Source: Pyxicephalus adspersus (taxonomy: Eukaryota > Chordata > Amphibia > Anura > Pyxicephalidae). From it: a stretch of DNA of 64,000 nt. Under the pieces are notes generated by a model that saw only the letters and a list, made by a program, of their open reading frames with translations, did no database searches and was not told the origin of the DNA. A program made the position numbers and the translations under genes. The stretch is taken from positions 68,337,371 through 68,401,370 of the forward strand of contig NC_092862.1 of the NCBI RefSeq assembly GCF_032062135.1. The letters are read 5' to 3'. This document shows, in pieces, positions 11,882-23,179 of this stretch. Position 1 is the first letter of the stretch. Each line of letters opens with the position of its first letter.

Positions 11882-13235
11882 ATCACACTGGTAATGATTT
11901 TTATTACTTGATCACCAGTATGTATATGGTTCTAGATTTTACACAAATTAGTAATGTGTAACTGTAATGGTGGTATCTACATACTAGATTATTCTTTTTC
12001 AACTATGAGCAATTAACTATTTGCTTCCCCTAAGGAATTACCCAAGGGTTCATTTACACCAGATGCAATTTAAGAACCTTGCAGTAACATATACAATATA
12101 GCAGATTTGGGGAAATAAATCAAATCAGAGAGGAAACCATGAAAATGTACATGAAAAAAATAATTAAAAAATTGTTACCAGAAATCAAATATAGCATTTC
12201 ATGTTATTTCCATACCTTTTTTTATTTAGCAACATGAAGATTAAAATGTGAGCCTGGTCTGAGTGTATGGTGTGTACATTTAATCAGTTGCATGTTATCC
12301 AGACATTCTAATTATGTAAGAATATATTGTAATCTTCCTTTAGGCGCACTGGGTATAATGTACATAAATAAAATATATCACGGCATATAATTTGGCGTAA
12401 CAAGTACAGAAAATAGTATACCCTAGGCTTTAAAGTAAACATGGCCAAGGTACAGACTTCATGCTTTTTTGTGTTTTTTTTAAGCAAGTGAAAAGGTGTA
12501 TTTAAAATGCATACTAGGCCTTTTGTTAAAACAGATCCAATGCCAAGAATAAAAAAATGTTATAATGTAGGTTACCAGCAAATGTTGTGGCTGCCTTTTT
12601 TTTTAAAGTATCTTTCCCTTCATTTTCAACTGATGATCTTTCAGTAACACATTTGCTGCCCTAGGGTGACAACATTCACTCTACTATAACTATGGAGGAA
12701 AAGCATTTTTTGTTAGGTATGAGAGACACTAAGAGGATGGTTGCAAGTATTGTACTTTCACAATGACAATTTCTGTATTCTTTACATGAATATAATGCTG
12801 TTAACAATTAAAGGGGTTTCATATAGTAAGTGTGGTCTGGAATTGAGCACAGGAAACCCAGAAAAGACATGACATTTAAATATAAGGAATTAGTTTACAG
12901 AGAAATATGGGAGCTGCCTCCTAAACGTTTGGTTTCCAAACTGTCTCTGGCCCCAGTATCAATGTGTAATCTGTTTGTGTTTTTTTTGCTGGAAAATTGT
13001 TACAGTAAACAGTACTGATCCTGCTCATTAATTGCATATCTTCATTCTTGGTGGCAATGGTTTGCAGGCTGTTCTTCCCTTTGCGGTGTTACCCTATATT
13101 GTACACTCGAATATAAACTTATGAGAATAAATATGGAGGTACTGATCTTTTACGTGAAAACCCTTTAACTCGAGTATTCCAAATAAATTATCAAAAATAA
13201 ATGTGATGTTGTACATATTCTAATGTATAAATGTT
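11882..13235. other. No gene recognised
   Basis: AT-rich unique-looking sequence. The segment about 13088-13180, with ACACTCGAATATAAAC and AACTCGAGTA words, may be a decayed copy of a dispersed repeat, but this is weak. No exon is supported. Confidence 0.3.
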
Positions 13236-13329
13236 TTAATTAAAAACAGTATGATAAGACAATAATATTTATTCTTTTTTTGTTTAAGATCAACATTAAA
13301 ACTTTTACCATTCTGGTGTGTAGTTCAGG

Positions 13330-13440
13330 GCAAATGAAAACTTTCTCTGGTATATTTCTCTCTACACGTTTTGCGGACAACCAGTCCGCTTCTTCGGGAA
13401 ATGTATTCCTATTTTTCCCTCTTATATGCCACAGGACACA
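13330..13440 (-). repeat. Dispersed repeat with GCGGAC hairpin
   Basis: On the minus strand the sequence reads CCCGAAGAAGCGGAC, a 5-nt loop, GTCCGC, then AAAACGTGT. The 6-bp stem is perfect. The pattern of GAAGAAGC, a short GC stem and then AAACG is a recurrent signature of interspersed repeats in fish and frogs. Open frames on either strand here are incidental. It resembles the outline of a hammerhead ribozyme core but lacks key core bases. Confidence 0.5.
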
Positions 13441-13479
13441 CCAAAAGGCGGTCTCTAATCTGGCCATAGAATAAGGGAA

Positions 13480-15700
13480 TGGGGAATCACCAAGCAGTCC
13501 ACCTCAAGATATAACAGCACTAATTTTATTATACCTAAATTTAGCACACTTCTTTATAGATAGTATATGTCACCAAGCTCTATCCTTTTTTAAATCCATT
13601 CTCTTGTTAAAACGTTTTGACAGTTTTTGTTTTTTAGTACCACACTGTCCTGTTTGTTTCTTTATAGTCCCTTTTAGTGTTTCTAGCTGCCAAAATTCAT
13701 TTTTCATTTTTTTGGCAAAACACCATGGTAGCCAGAGGTTGAGGCCACTTCTTTGCATTGTGGTAATGTGTAGTAAAACCTGTGCTTTAATGTCTGTTAC
13801 CATATTGCAATTGTGGTATATATCCGTTGCAGTGTTTAGCTGTTCATCCTGAATGTTCCCAAAGCACACATAAAAGGTAGCCTAAATTCAACATGCATTC
13901 ATACACCAGAACGTATTTAAGGTGCATTGCATTGACAAAAATATTTCAAGAGTGTTAGCCATCCTTTGGTGTATTAATAACCCATATAAAGTGAATGAAC
14001 TGCCTTACACAACATACAAAAACACACGTTACCTTTTTAAGGGCCCTAAGGGAGATTACCAAAATTTCGATGTGCGTGTGCTTGGTGCTTTTACATTTTA
14101 CTGTTGCCTAACCTTTTACCCATTTCTCTCCTGGCAAACTGATTCCTTTTGGATGTGTGGCTCAGGCACAAGTATCTGCAAATGACAGGCATGTAAGTTG
14201 GGTAAAACATATTCTTGCTGATTACAGGAGAAAAACTGGCCCCATGTCAAGGTACTGTATGCTGTAGGCTATCACTGAGCTCCCACAACACCACCAGCTG
14301 GCTTATCACTAGAAATAGATTGGCTAATTAAATTTGAGGGTTCTCATTGCCTCTATCCAAGGTTTTAAGGCTGAAGGAATGCTCTAACATGAGCCTCTCC
14401 AAACACATCTGTCTGAATCCTGTGGCTTAATTTATTAAGAGCGGATCTTCCTTTAGATTTTTACTTTTTTACTTTACTTTGCTGACCCTTTCCAGATTGG
14501 TAGCCATATGAAAATACAACACGCAAAATGTTTTTGCCCATGGCATCATCTTCAATACTCTTGCAAATAATCTGACAGTTTTCATTAATAATAATTTTAT
14601 GATGACAAATTGCTGAAATGCAAATTACTAGTACAAAATATGCATATTCCCTTCTGTTTTATGCAGCACATAGATACCAATCAACTTCATTAGCAAGCAA
14701 AACATATTAATTGGAAGTGATAATGCTCCACTGGGTACATAATTACGTATATCATGCAGGCCACAGCATGTCTACATATTAAAGCTCTTGAGCAGTGCTG
14801 GGTATACATATGAATGATAACAATCCTAACATGCCTGATAAATTGTGAAATTATCTAGAGTGTTGCTGATAAAAGAAAAATAATGCATTTTAATAATATT
14901 TTGTGAGAGGTGTTATATTTTCCGGTGGTCTGAAAAATGTTTAAACAAGTATTGCCAGTACATAAATCTGACTTATACCAATTAAACCAATCAATGTGAC
15001 CTTTAATAAATGTAACATTGCTTTACTCAACTGTGTCTGCTCTTATCGGACAATGGTAATAATGAAATGCAAATACTATGCTAACGAGCCGTAAGGCTGG
15101 CATTTCTAGCAAATCCTTCGCTCACCACAGTCTTGTGAGCTTAAGTAGTTTCACATCACAGAAATCATGGCTTAACGTGAAGTTGATGTGTTTTTCTGGT
15201 TTATTAGTTTCTTGGGGCCTTGTAGAAGCTGCTAACCGTTGTAATTCTTTGACTTTAACATGATATGCATGGTGTGTTTCCTGACTTTCACAGCTAACAA
15301 TGCTATGTTAAACATTATTTAGTACTTATTAGACATGCTGTTACTAGAAACAGATTGGGGTACAGCAACAATTTAAAATGGGATCCTTAAAACAACAGTG
15401 ACCTGTATCAGTAGTACCCTACACCAGTATGTTAATGTTGAATGTGAGCAACCTCTAAAACATGATCACTAGGAATATTTAATAAACCAGTATAAGGTGA
15501 AAAGATTTTCTGCAGTAAGTCATGGTGGCCTGCTAGAATCCATAACTCTAAATAAAGTATGAAAAAAGGCAGAGATTTATTTTAGGTGTCGATAGAGTTA
15601 GGAAACAGCTTCTAAACATTTGTACTAGAAAGTAGGATATGTAGAAGTCAATTGTTTACTGGCATTTTATGAGGTCCAACGGCTAAAATGTTTCCCCCAT
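13480..15700. other. No gene recognised
   Basis: Long AT-rich stretch with only short, low-information open frames on both strands (for example 13570-13869 minus and 13922-14185 plus). No splice-flanked exon, repeat ends or RNA gene could be supported. Confidence 0.35.
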
Positions 15701-15974
15701 TTTCAAGGATACAAAACTGAACATTATATTCTAGAGAAAGGGGGCAACACTATCCCCAGAATGGCGGCTAGACCTCATAAAAGCATTTTCTTCTATTGGA
15801 ACCCATGTGTGCTGACTTGCTTTCTGGTTTTGCACAGCACCACCATTGTTAGGTATTCCAAGACTTTTGGCATTGAGGCTGTGTCCCTGTTGGGAAAGTT
15901 CCATCTAATTATTAATGTCACCAGGAATGAAATTGAGGGCAAATCCAAACATTTGAGCTTTTATCAAAACATGA

Positions 15975-16190
15975 AAAGAGGGGATCCAGGGAACATCCAA
16001 TTGCCTCATGGAATCAGGAAGGATTTCTTCCCCCTGTTGAAGCAAATTGTACCAGGGTTTTTTTGCCTTCCTCTGGACCAACTATGTCAATGGGGGTTTT
16101 ATATCTGTGATATGTTTATTCCCCTATTGGTTGAACTTGATGGACTTATGTCTTTTTCCAAGCTGACCTACTATGTAACTATGAAAATAA
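15975..16190 (+). repeat. Widespread dispersed repeat (LPLDQL...ELDGLMSF type)
   Basis: The segment from AATCAGGAAGGATTTCTTCC through TTGCCTTCCTCTGGACCAAC to TTGAACTTGATGGACTTATG matches the order of motifs in a very common interspersed repeat of frog and fish transcripts. Conceptual translation gives the tell-tale LPLDQL and ELDGLMSF peptides. It forms part of a 218-codon open frame at 15761-16417, which I read as chance openness over a repeat and not as a host gene. The parent element class is not certain. Confidence 0.6.
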
Positions 16191-16429
16191 GAAATCTGTC
16201 AAATTGGAACCAATTTTCACATGACAACTATTCAGGGGAGGATTTTGCTCCCATTGAAAAAAATATTATCTCATTTCCTGTTGAGTCTTTAGAACAGGAA
16301 AGGAAAATTTCTCTAATAAGACACAGATGGCAAAAAAACAACCAATTAAATCCCCTTGTACCCTATTCAAAATTACAAAAACAAAGTTTTGGCTTTCAAT
16401 ACATTTTAACTGACTAATGTAAATGTTTT

Positions 16430-17140
16430 CTGTTTAATATACTATTAAACTGACCTGTAGATTGAAGGGTGGAGTACAGCATACTTGGAGGATAACCATG
16501 TCAATGCATGCACAAACCGCTTGTGGGTGGTTCTCTGGTAGGAAATTATTTTGGATTCCAAAAAACAAAACTACAAAGCAGAAATTCCCACTCTAAGGCA
16601 GCTTGAAAGCCTTTTGTATTTATGAGAATTTTCATGTTAACTTCCCCCCAGAGACAATCATTTACTTCCTGTCTCAGAGACAGTGATCTTGAATCTCCTT
16701 AAAACTGGCATCAGTACTTACCAGAAAGTCTAACCTTTCTTCTGCAAGCTACCAAATTGGATGTTTTTTTGTTAATGTCAATGCTTTAAAACAGTAAAGC
16801 TAAACTTATGTACTAGCTCTCTGTGCTTGATCTGGTATGGGGTCCAGGGCTTAGAATGTCTTTTTTTTTGTTGCAATTGTTTACAGAGTTTCAATTTTTA
16901 AAGAAGCTGTTAAGTTAAGGTGCCCAGAAGTGTCCACAGAAAATTTTAGTAACTCCTGTGCAGCCTGAATCATTGGTCATCCTTAAAGGTAAAGTTCTGA
17001 ACTTTGTGACAGAGTAGGTTGCCTGGTCTCTACCATCCTAATAATTCCTACAGGTCTATTTTAATGATAGACTCCCACATTGACCAGTTGTGGTGTTCAA
17101 TGGTCTGCAAGCTTCAAGTCTATAAAGAAGTGCTGAAGCT
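16430..17140. other. No gene recognised
   Basis: Unique-looking sequence between a dispersed repeat and the Ngaro-like element. No exon or repeat end was identified. Confidence 0.35.
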
Positions 17141-18317
17141 CTCGGCTGTCAGAATGTCCTAAGGGTTTAGGTGAAAGAGAAATTGCAGGCTATTGCAGGT
17201 ATATATACAGAACCTATTATGAGTCTGCACTTTACACCTGTCACCAGCTTTTAGTGAGGCCCAAAAAGCCTGCGACAGGGGAGATAGGCGTGGGCCAGCA
17301 TGACTGAGGGGGGTAGGCCAATAGGTTATGTGGAAAGGGGGGTGTGAGTGGTCTGATGGGAAAAAAGTGTCAGGATAGGTAGGTAATGAAAACAAAGGGT
17401 GGGATAAAGTGGAGTTTATAAAATAGAAAAAAAGAGAGGAAGTCAGAAATTTGCTAGTTGGAAGAAGAAGAGATTGGAGCACTGTACTTAGCATGTTATC
17501 CATTGAGCCGTTATGGGCCCAGCTCGCTTCGGTGTCCCAGGGTCCTGGATGGCTGGAAGATAAATTAATAGGATAATTCAAGGGACCTCAATGTCATCGG
17601 GTGGTCCAAACTCTGAGTTGGCACAGCCTCAGAGGTCAAGGCCTCCAGAGCACCTGAGTCCAGAGGTGCCCAAGGCTCCCCGCCACAATGGGAGCCCCAT
17701 TAGGCACCCTCCAGACCACCCCGCGAAAGAGGTCACTACTGGAGTAGCGGGGACAGCTGGAAGGAATCCCCAACAATGTTTGAGCCCAAGAGGGCACAGA
17801 CCAGGGTCCCTAAGGCCCAGGGTGAGTTACGGATCTGTGGGAGCATGTGGCCTTACCCAGGACAAGGAGCCGTGGAGCGGTGGAAACAAAGGCCTGGTGC
17901 TGTAATGGTTTCCGGTGTGGGCGCCGGCCTGCCCCCAGGTGCTGCTGGCGGCCCTTCCATGGCAAGAAGGAGTGGGCGGAGATGAGGTGGCATTTGGAGT
18001 GCGTCTGTGGAGGCAGAGGTGTCCGGGATGCGGAGCGGGGTGTCCGGTCCGGTCCCTCCCAAGATAGAGGTGATCTTGCGAAATTGCAGGGTGGGAGGAG
18101 CTTCTTCTACCAAGATGGCACCGGCGACTTCCTGAGCCTTCTTGGTCGTGTCAGGGCGTGGTGACATCAGTGTAAGTCTGTCACCGGAAGTGCGCATTTT
18201 TTGTGAACCAGGAAGCTGGAGGGCAACATCGGTAATGCTGGATGCGGCTGCTCTTGGTAAAGATGAGGAAGAAGAGGACCAACTATCAGGGCAGCAGAAG
18301 AAGGAGACATATCGGCG

Positions 18318-18983
18318 GTGTCTGGAGCTCAGCAGGTAAGAGAAAAAATATGGCCAAGTGAGTATGTGGAAGTTTTTCCTCTTCTTCCTTTAGAACGTTT
18401 TATTTTAGATAGAATTGGGGCAGGTGATGGTAGACCAGGGGAGGAGGAGTCACGGTGGCATCGCCTGATACCGCAGACTTTTGGGAATTGGCTTCAGGCC
18501 TTTTCCATTTTGGCGAGCGTATTAAGGGAAAAGACGCTGGGACATTGCTCAGCGCTTCTTGGATAGTTGGATGGCATTAATGAGGCGTATAGGGTTTATG
18601 GGTGTCAGGTGTCGCTTAAGTATGATGAGCAGTTTAGGCAACGCATGGCGGTGCTGCCGTCCTTGAGGTGGGATCACAAGGACATTGGCCTTTGTATGTG
18701 TTTGATGACATCAGCTAAGGTGAGTTCACAGCCCTTTCTTGGGGGGGCCGGAATCAACAACACCTCTGGTTTCTCGCCCCTACGCAAGAAGGGGACTTGC
18801 TGGCAATTTAATGAGGCTGTGGGTAAATTTTGTAATTCCTGCCATTTCCGCCATGAATGTGCAGGTTGTGGGGGAGCGCATTGTGTATGTGACAAAATGT
18901 GGGGGACAATTGCGGTGGGGGGAATGGTCCTGGAAAAAGGGAAGGGAAGTGAATCCAGAAAGGATGCTGCCTTTCCTAGGTAG
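18318..18983 (+). pseudogene. Ngaro-like gag remnant
   Basis: One reading frame runs 18318-18983 with a TAG at 18564-18566. Before the stop are WPSEYVEVFPLLPLERF and the LIPQTFGNWLQAF block; after it come DEQFRQRMAVLPSLRWDHK and a cysteine/histidine cluster containing CWQFN, CNSCHFRHECAGCGGAHC. This order is typical of gag-like proteins of frog YR retroelements, where the Cys/His cluster is thought to bind nucleic acid. The N-terminal part upstream (about 17591-18317) is low-complexity and cannot be assigned to one frame with confidence. Confidence 0.72.
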
Positions 18984-20340
18984 GTACCCGGATCAGGAGG
19001 TGGCAAGAGTGCTAATGAAGGAGTTTGCAGTAGGTTTTCAGATTCCTTGTAAAATGCTGGTGGTTTCTCTGGTGCCAAAAAACTGGGGTCAAAATTGTAC
19101 AAAGAGATGAGTTTGGGTCGCATGGGGGGTCGTTTATAGCCCCCCCGTTGGTGGTTTGGTGGTGTCCCCATTGGTTCTGGTGCCCAAAAGGGAAACTAAT
19201 AAGTTTAGATTGATTCACCACCTCTCCTATCCAATAGGGGGTTTGGTGAATGCAGCCATTGATCCCGAGCAGTGTTCGTGTCATATGCGTCATTTCATGA
19301 AATGGTTAGATGGGTTCAGAAGTATAAGAAAGAAGCCCTGTTAGCCAAAGTGATCATAGAGGCGGCTTTTCGACTGCTTCCAGTTCATCAGGAGAGCCAG
19401 CGGCTGGTGGGCTTTAAATGGGAGGGGAGATGTTTGTGGATCGCTGTCTTACCATGGGCTGTTCAATGTCATGTGCCTTATTTGAAACTTTTAGTACTTT
19501 TTTGGCATGAGTAGTAAAGGATTTGGTGGGGCTTCCTTCGGTGCTACACTACTTAGATGATTTCCTCTGCGTGGGCCCCCGGGGTCACGTATCTGCAGCG
19601 TGTTGTTGGGCATGATACAATATGTGGCAGACCGTTTTGGGTTCCGTTGGCCCAGGACAAGACTAAGGGTCCTGTGATGGAGCTGTCTTTTCTGGGCATA
19701 GTGATCGATACTGTGGTAATGGAATTTCGGCTGCTGGAAGACAATATGAGAGATCCGCAGAGGGAGGCAGATACAAAAAAGTTTGGCAAACTTAACTTTA
19801 CATGCAAAATCATGCAGCTGGGCAGGGTTTTTGCAAGGCGATTGGCGACAGCAACGACAGAGGTCTGGTGTCTGAATCACTTTGTGAGGCTCACCAAGGA
19901 ATTGCAGGAGGACCTGGGGGTGTGGAAAATTTTTTGGGAAGAATGTAATGGCAGGGCGGGTAAGTACGCCAGACATGGATTTGTTCACTGACCCTGAGGG
20001 TTCAAAGGGGTATGGTGCCTATTTTCAAGGAACGTGGTGTGTGGGGGAGAGGCCAAAGGAATGGGTGGAGTCTGGATTGGTGACTAATTTAGTGTTATTG
20101 GAGTTATTCCCTATCGTTTTGTCAGTGAAACTGTGGGGTAGAAAATTGGCGAATAGGCGGATTAGTTTCCACTGTGATAATTTGGGTCTGGTGCAGGCAT
20201 TGAATAAGTGGTCAGCATCATCTGGACCAGTTATTCAATTGCCTAGGCACTTGGGGATGTCAGTGTCAGCAATGACCAGGAGAATGTCAGGTTTGGCTTT
20301 TTGCTTCAAATGTTGGGCGTCAGGGGCTGAAGGGATATCG
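18984..20340 (+). pseudogene. Ngaro-like reverse transcriptase-RNase H remnant
   Basis: The reverse transcriptase is split over several frames. It shows VNPERMLPFLGRYPDQEVAR (ending near 19015), then SPLVLVPKRETNKFRLIHHL (about 19162-19220), then a shift into the frame with ALLAKVIIEAAFRLLPVH. The catalytic YLDDF box is intact at 19550-19564 in a third frame. RNase H follows at about 19970-20250 with LFTDPEGSKGYGAYF, LELFP and FHCDN, the expected acidic-residue blocks. In a live element this enzyme would copy the element RNA to DNA. At least three frameshifts make this copy inactive. Confidence 0.82.
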
Positions 20341-20344
20341 GAAG

Positions 20345-20961
20345 GAAAGGGTGTCTGCTGACACTCATCGACCCGTGTCCTTTGCTCTGTTGACAGCATT
20401 GTTAGAGCATTTGGGAAGGGTATGTGTGTCAGAGTATGAAGTTGTGCAGTTTAGAACTGCGTTCATCCTGGTATTTTATGGTGCATTCCAGATTGTTGAA
20501 TTGGGGAGTATGTTAAAGTCAGGGGTAGGAGGGGTGCTGGTAGAAGATGTTACCTAATCAGAGGATAAGGTCGTGGTGTATGTCCGGCCATCAAAAACTG
20601 ATCAGGAGGGAAGGGGTTTTAAGGTGGAACTGGGTGCTATGGGGGGAGGGTTTTGCCCGGTTGGGCTTAAAAAAAAACTTAAAAAAGTTTTTGCAGTTGC
20701 AGGCCTGCTAGGGAAGGCCACTTGCTGATTCATGGCTATGGGTCTGCATTGTCAAGGTATCACTTTCTGGCAATATTTCAGAAATGTTTGAGGGCCGAGA
20801 GACTGGCGGAAAAGGAATATGCGTCTCACTCATTCCGCATCAGTGCTGCTACTGAGGCAGTTAGATTGGGATTGGGTGAGGAGGTTATCAGGTGGCAGAT
20901 TGGCAGGTGGGAGTCGGTGTGTTACAGGTTGTATGTTAAGCTGCATTTGCTGGAGGTTTAA
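20345..20961 (+). pseudogene. Ngaro-like tyrosine recombinase remnant
   Basis: The recombinase would integrate the circular DNA intermediate. The N-terminal half ends in FRTAFILVFYGAFQIVEL, where the family has the catalytic Arg of box A; here it is Gln. The frame then closes at 20557. The C-terminal half (20722-20961, another frame) keeps the HSFR box as HSFRISAATEA and the tyrosine region IGRWESVCYRLYV. The split frames plus loss of the first Arg indicate an inactive relic. Assignment to the Ngaro or DIRS type rests on these boxes with the neighbouring RT. Confidence 0.78.
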
Positions 20962-21039
20962 GAATAAGGTGGTTATGGGGGGCAGGGTTGGTTGTAGGTG
21001 GGGTAATGCACAATTTCTGGTTTCTTGTGTTTTGTTTAA

Positions 21040-21640
21040 TTTAGAAATGGTTTCATGTTTATTCTGGATTGTGGGACATTCTTACGTCTACTGGGGTGCT
21101 ATGCGAGCGGCAGTTCGGCCTGAAGGACGGCAGCTGGGGATCTCCCGTGAGGAGGGTTTACTTCGGTGGATTGGGGTACCAAGAATGTTATGGAGAAGAG
21201 TGTTACCCGAGATTCATAAGCTTTCAACATTGGATAGGCCACTTGACGTTCTAGTTATTCATGCGGGTGGAAATGATTTGGGGGTTAGGTCAATAAAGGA
21301 ACTCATAAGGGACATTAAGTGCGTCTTCGGATGGCTTTCCCAAATATTATACATACATAGTAGTATGGTCTGACATTGTGGCCAGGACATGTTGGAGGTT
21401 GGCAAGGTCGCTGGTTCGGCTAAAAAAGGCTAGAGCTTAGGTGAACAAGGGGGTTCATTGCATGAAATGGAGGGATCGTGGTGAGACATAGGGAATTTGG
21501 GATTGCAAGAAGGGATAGAGAGGGCCCGCAGGTATGAAGGGGCACGCAAGTGTTAGGGGTCACACTTGCGGCGCAATGGCGTAGTGAAGTCCTCGAAAAT
21601 AGGGGGTTGGTGTAGATGGGTGTAAAAGTAATGGAATGTG
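21040..21640 (+). pseudogene. SGNH (GDSL-like) hydrolase remnant of the retrotransposon
   Basis: One frame gives FWIVGHSYV (block I, with the serine in GHS), then VLVIHAGGNDLG (block III, the GxND Asn). The frame ends at 21371-21373. Downstream in the same region DGCKSN (near 21614) occupies the position of the DxxH block, with Lys where the family has the catalytic His. SGNH hydrolases of this type are carried by Ngaro elements; their role in the cycle is not established. The neighbouring order RT, YR, hydrolase supports membership in the same element. Confidence 0.72.
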
Positions 21641-21969
21641 GAGAGCCATCTTTGGTATGGGGTCTCCAAAAATTAGTTAAGTGGAGGGTTAAGTGGTGTT
21701 ATCTTCAGTGTGGAGATGCGGGATTAATATCATTCTCAAGGCTGTAGAGTGGCGCCTGGGAGCCTGACAAATATATCAATTTAAACGCAGGTCCAGTGTC
21801 AATGTAGTTAAATGGTGTTTATATTGTCATTTGTAATGTTTGAGTTATTTAAAAATTTTATTTAATAAAACGGTCGCAGGGCCAATTTTTACCATATCCG
21901 CAGCTGTCAGTGTGTTATGTATAGTAATAGGGGTGGGAAAAGGAGAAGGATGTAGTGCAGGTAGGTTTA

Positions 21970-22890
21970 AAAGGCTCTGCCATATCTCAGTCCTTCTTTA
22001 ATAACATTACTAGGTATCTTTTTTCACGCTATTTTTTCCAGAGTAATATTTGACCTCAATGAAATTCAAAAGCTCCTAGTGCAGTTGATTGTTCTGAATT
22101 TGCTGTATGCAAGAGATGCAACATATCACTTTGTGTGAATCCAATAAAGTTGGTCATACACTTGGCAATTTTGTAAGCAGTTTTCCAGGAAATCCACAGC
22201 ATCTACAGCTTTGATTTTATGTTTTTCTCATTTTGGAAGTACCACAATCAGAATCACAGTGGAAATCAATCAAAACCACTGCAGAGCCAGTTGAAAGGTA
22301 TCTTTAATCAATTTCAACACCAGTATTGATCAGTTGGTTACTCAAACTGAGAATCAAATACAACTATGAATGGGGGATTGCTGTGGTTGCAAGATGATAG
22401 AAAGCTTCAATATTGCCAATCAGATTGCCAACCATTTGACCAGCATAGCTCTGACAATTTCATTTTGGAAGCACTTAAGGATGGTGAAGGGGGTGTACAG
22501 GTAACACAATTATCAAATGTGTCAGGAGGTAAGCACTTTCTCATGCTATACTACAGTTTACACATTCTTCCTATATACAGGCAGTGGCCAGAACTGCTTC
22601 AAAACTTTCCCCTATGAATAGCACTGCAGTGCTGCCTAATGTCGCTCTCCAAGGTGCTAGCTAGAAATGAAAGATGATTCATAGAACTTGTTCAAATATG
22701 AAGAACAAAACAATCATATTTTGTTTAAAATAGTAAATGATTTTATTGTTTAACAAGTCTGATTATTTACCTTTACAAAGCCATATACATTTGCACATTT
22801 ACCTTTTAATGCCAGAAATAAAATTTTCTGTATTTTAGGTGACTCAACTGGATTGCATTGTGCATGTCATGTTTCAGTCACACGTGTGCA
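21970..22890. other. No gene recognised
   Basis: Unique-looking sequence between two mobile elements. Short open frames such as 22366-22617 lack domain-like content. Confidence 0.35.
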
Positions 22891-23179
22891 TTTACAGTCA
22901 TCCTCTTTTAATTATAAGTTTTTGTGTATTAGTACCCACCCTTAGCAGGTCTTAAATTTAGGTGAATACAACCTCAGGGTAAGTAGTAGGGTAAGTAGGA
23001 GCCAGATGCCGATAATCAAGAACTTTTCATCAACTAACTGATTATCAGAAAGTTTGACCACCTCTATAAAAGCAGATGTTTTGACAAGACATCATCAATC
23101 ATCTTACTGAATCAGTTTTTGCCATCCATCAATCTAGGGAAGGATATAGAGTCATTTTTCAAACAGTCCATTCTTCTAC

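Larger units (their letters stand above)
17150..21960 (+). mobile_element. Degenerate Ngaro-type (DIRS order) tyrosine-recombinase retrotransposon
   Basis: In plus-strand order the block encodes remnants of a gag with a cysteine-rich motif, reverse transcriptase, RNase H, a tyrosine recombinase and an SGNH hydrolase. Among vertebrate YR retroelements this combination with a hydrolase is characteristic of the Ngaro group. Base composition is more GC-rich than the flanks. Every domain is interrupted by frameshifts or stops, so it is dead. An AATAAAACGG word at about 21864 marks the likely 3' region. I could not identify the split direct repeats expected at the termini, so both boundaries are approximate. 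Confidence 0.8.

Noticed and set aside
17159..17581. 140-codon minus-strand open frame
   Set aside because: It lies antisense to the 5' part of the Ngaro-like element and has no recognisable domain.
18674..19171. 165-codon minus-strand open frame
   Set aside because: Antisense shadow of the gag and RT relics.
19491..19988. 165-codon minus-strand open frame
   Set aside because: Antisense shadow of the reverse transcriptase region containing YLDDF.
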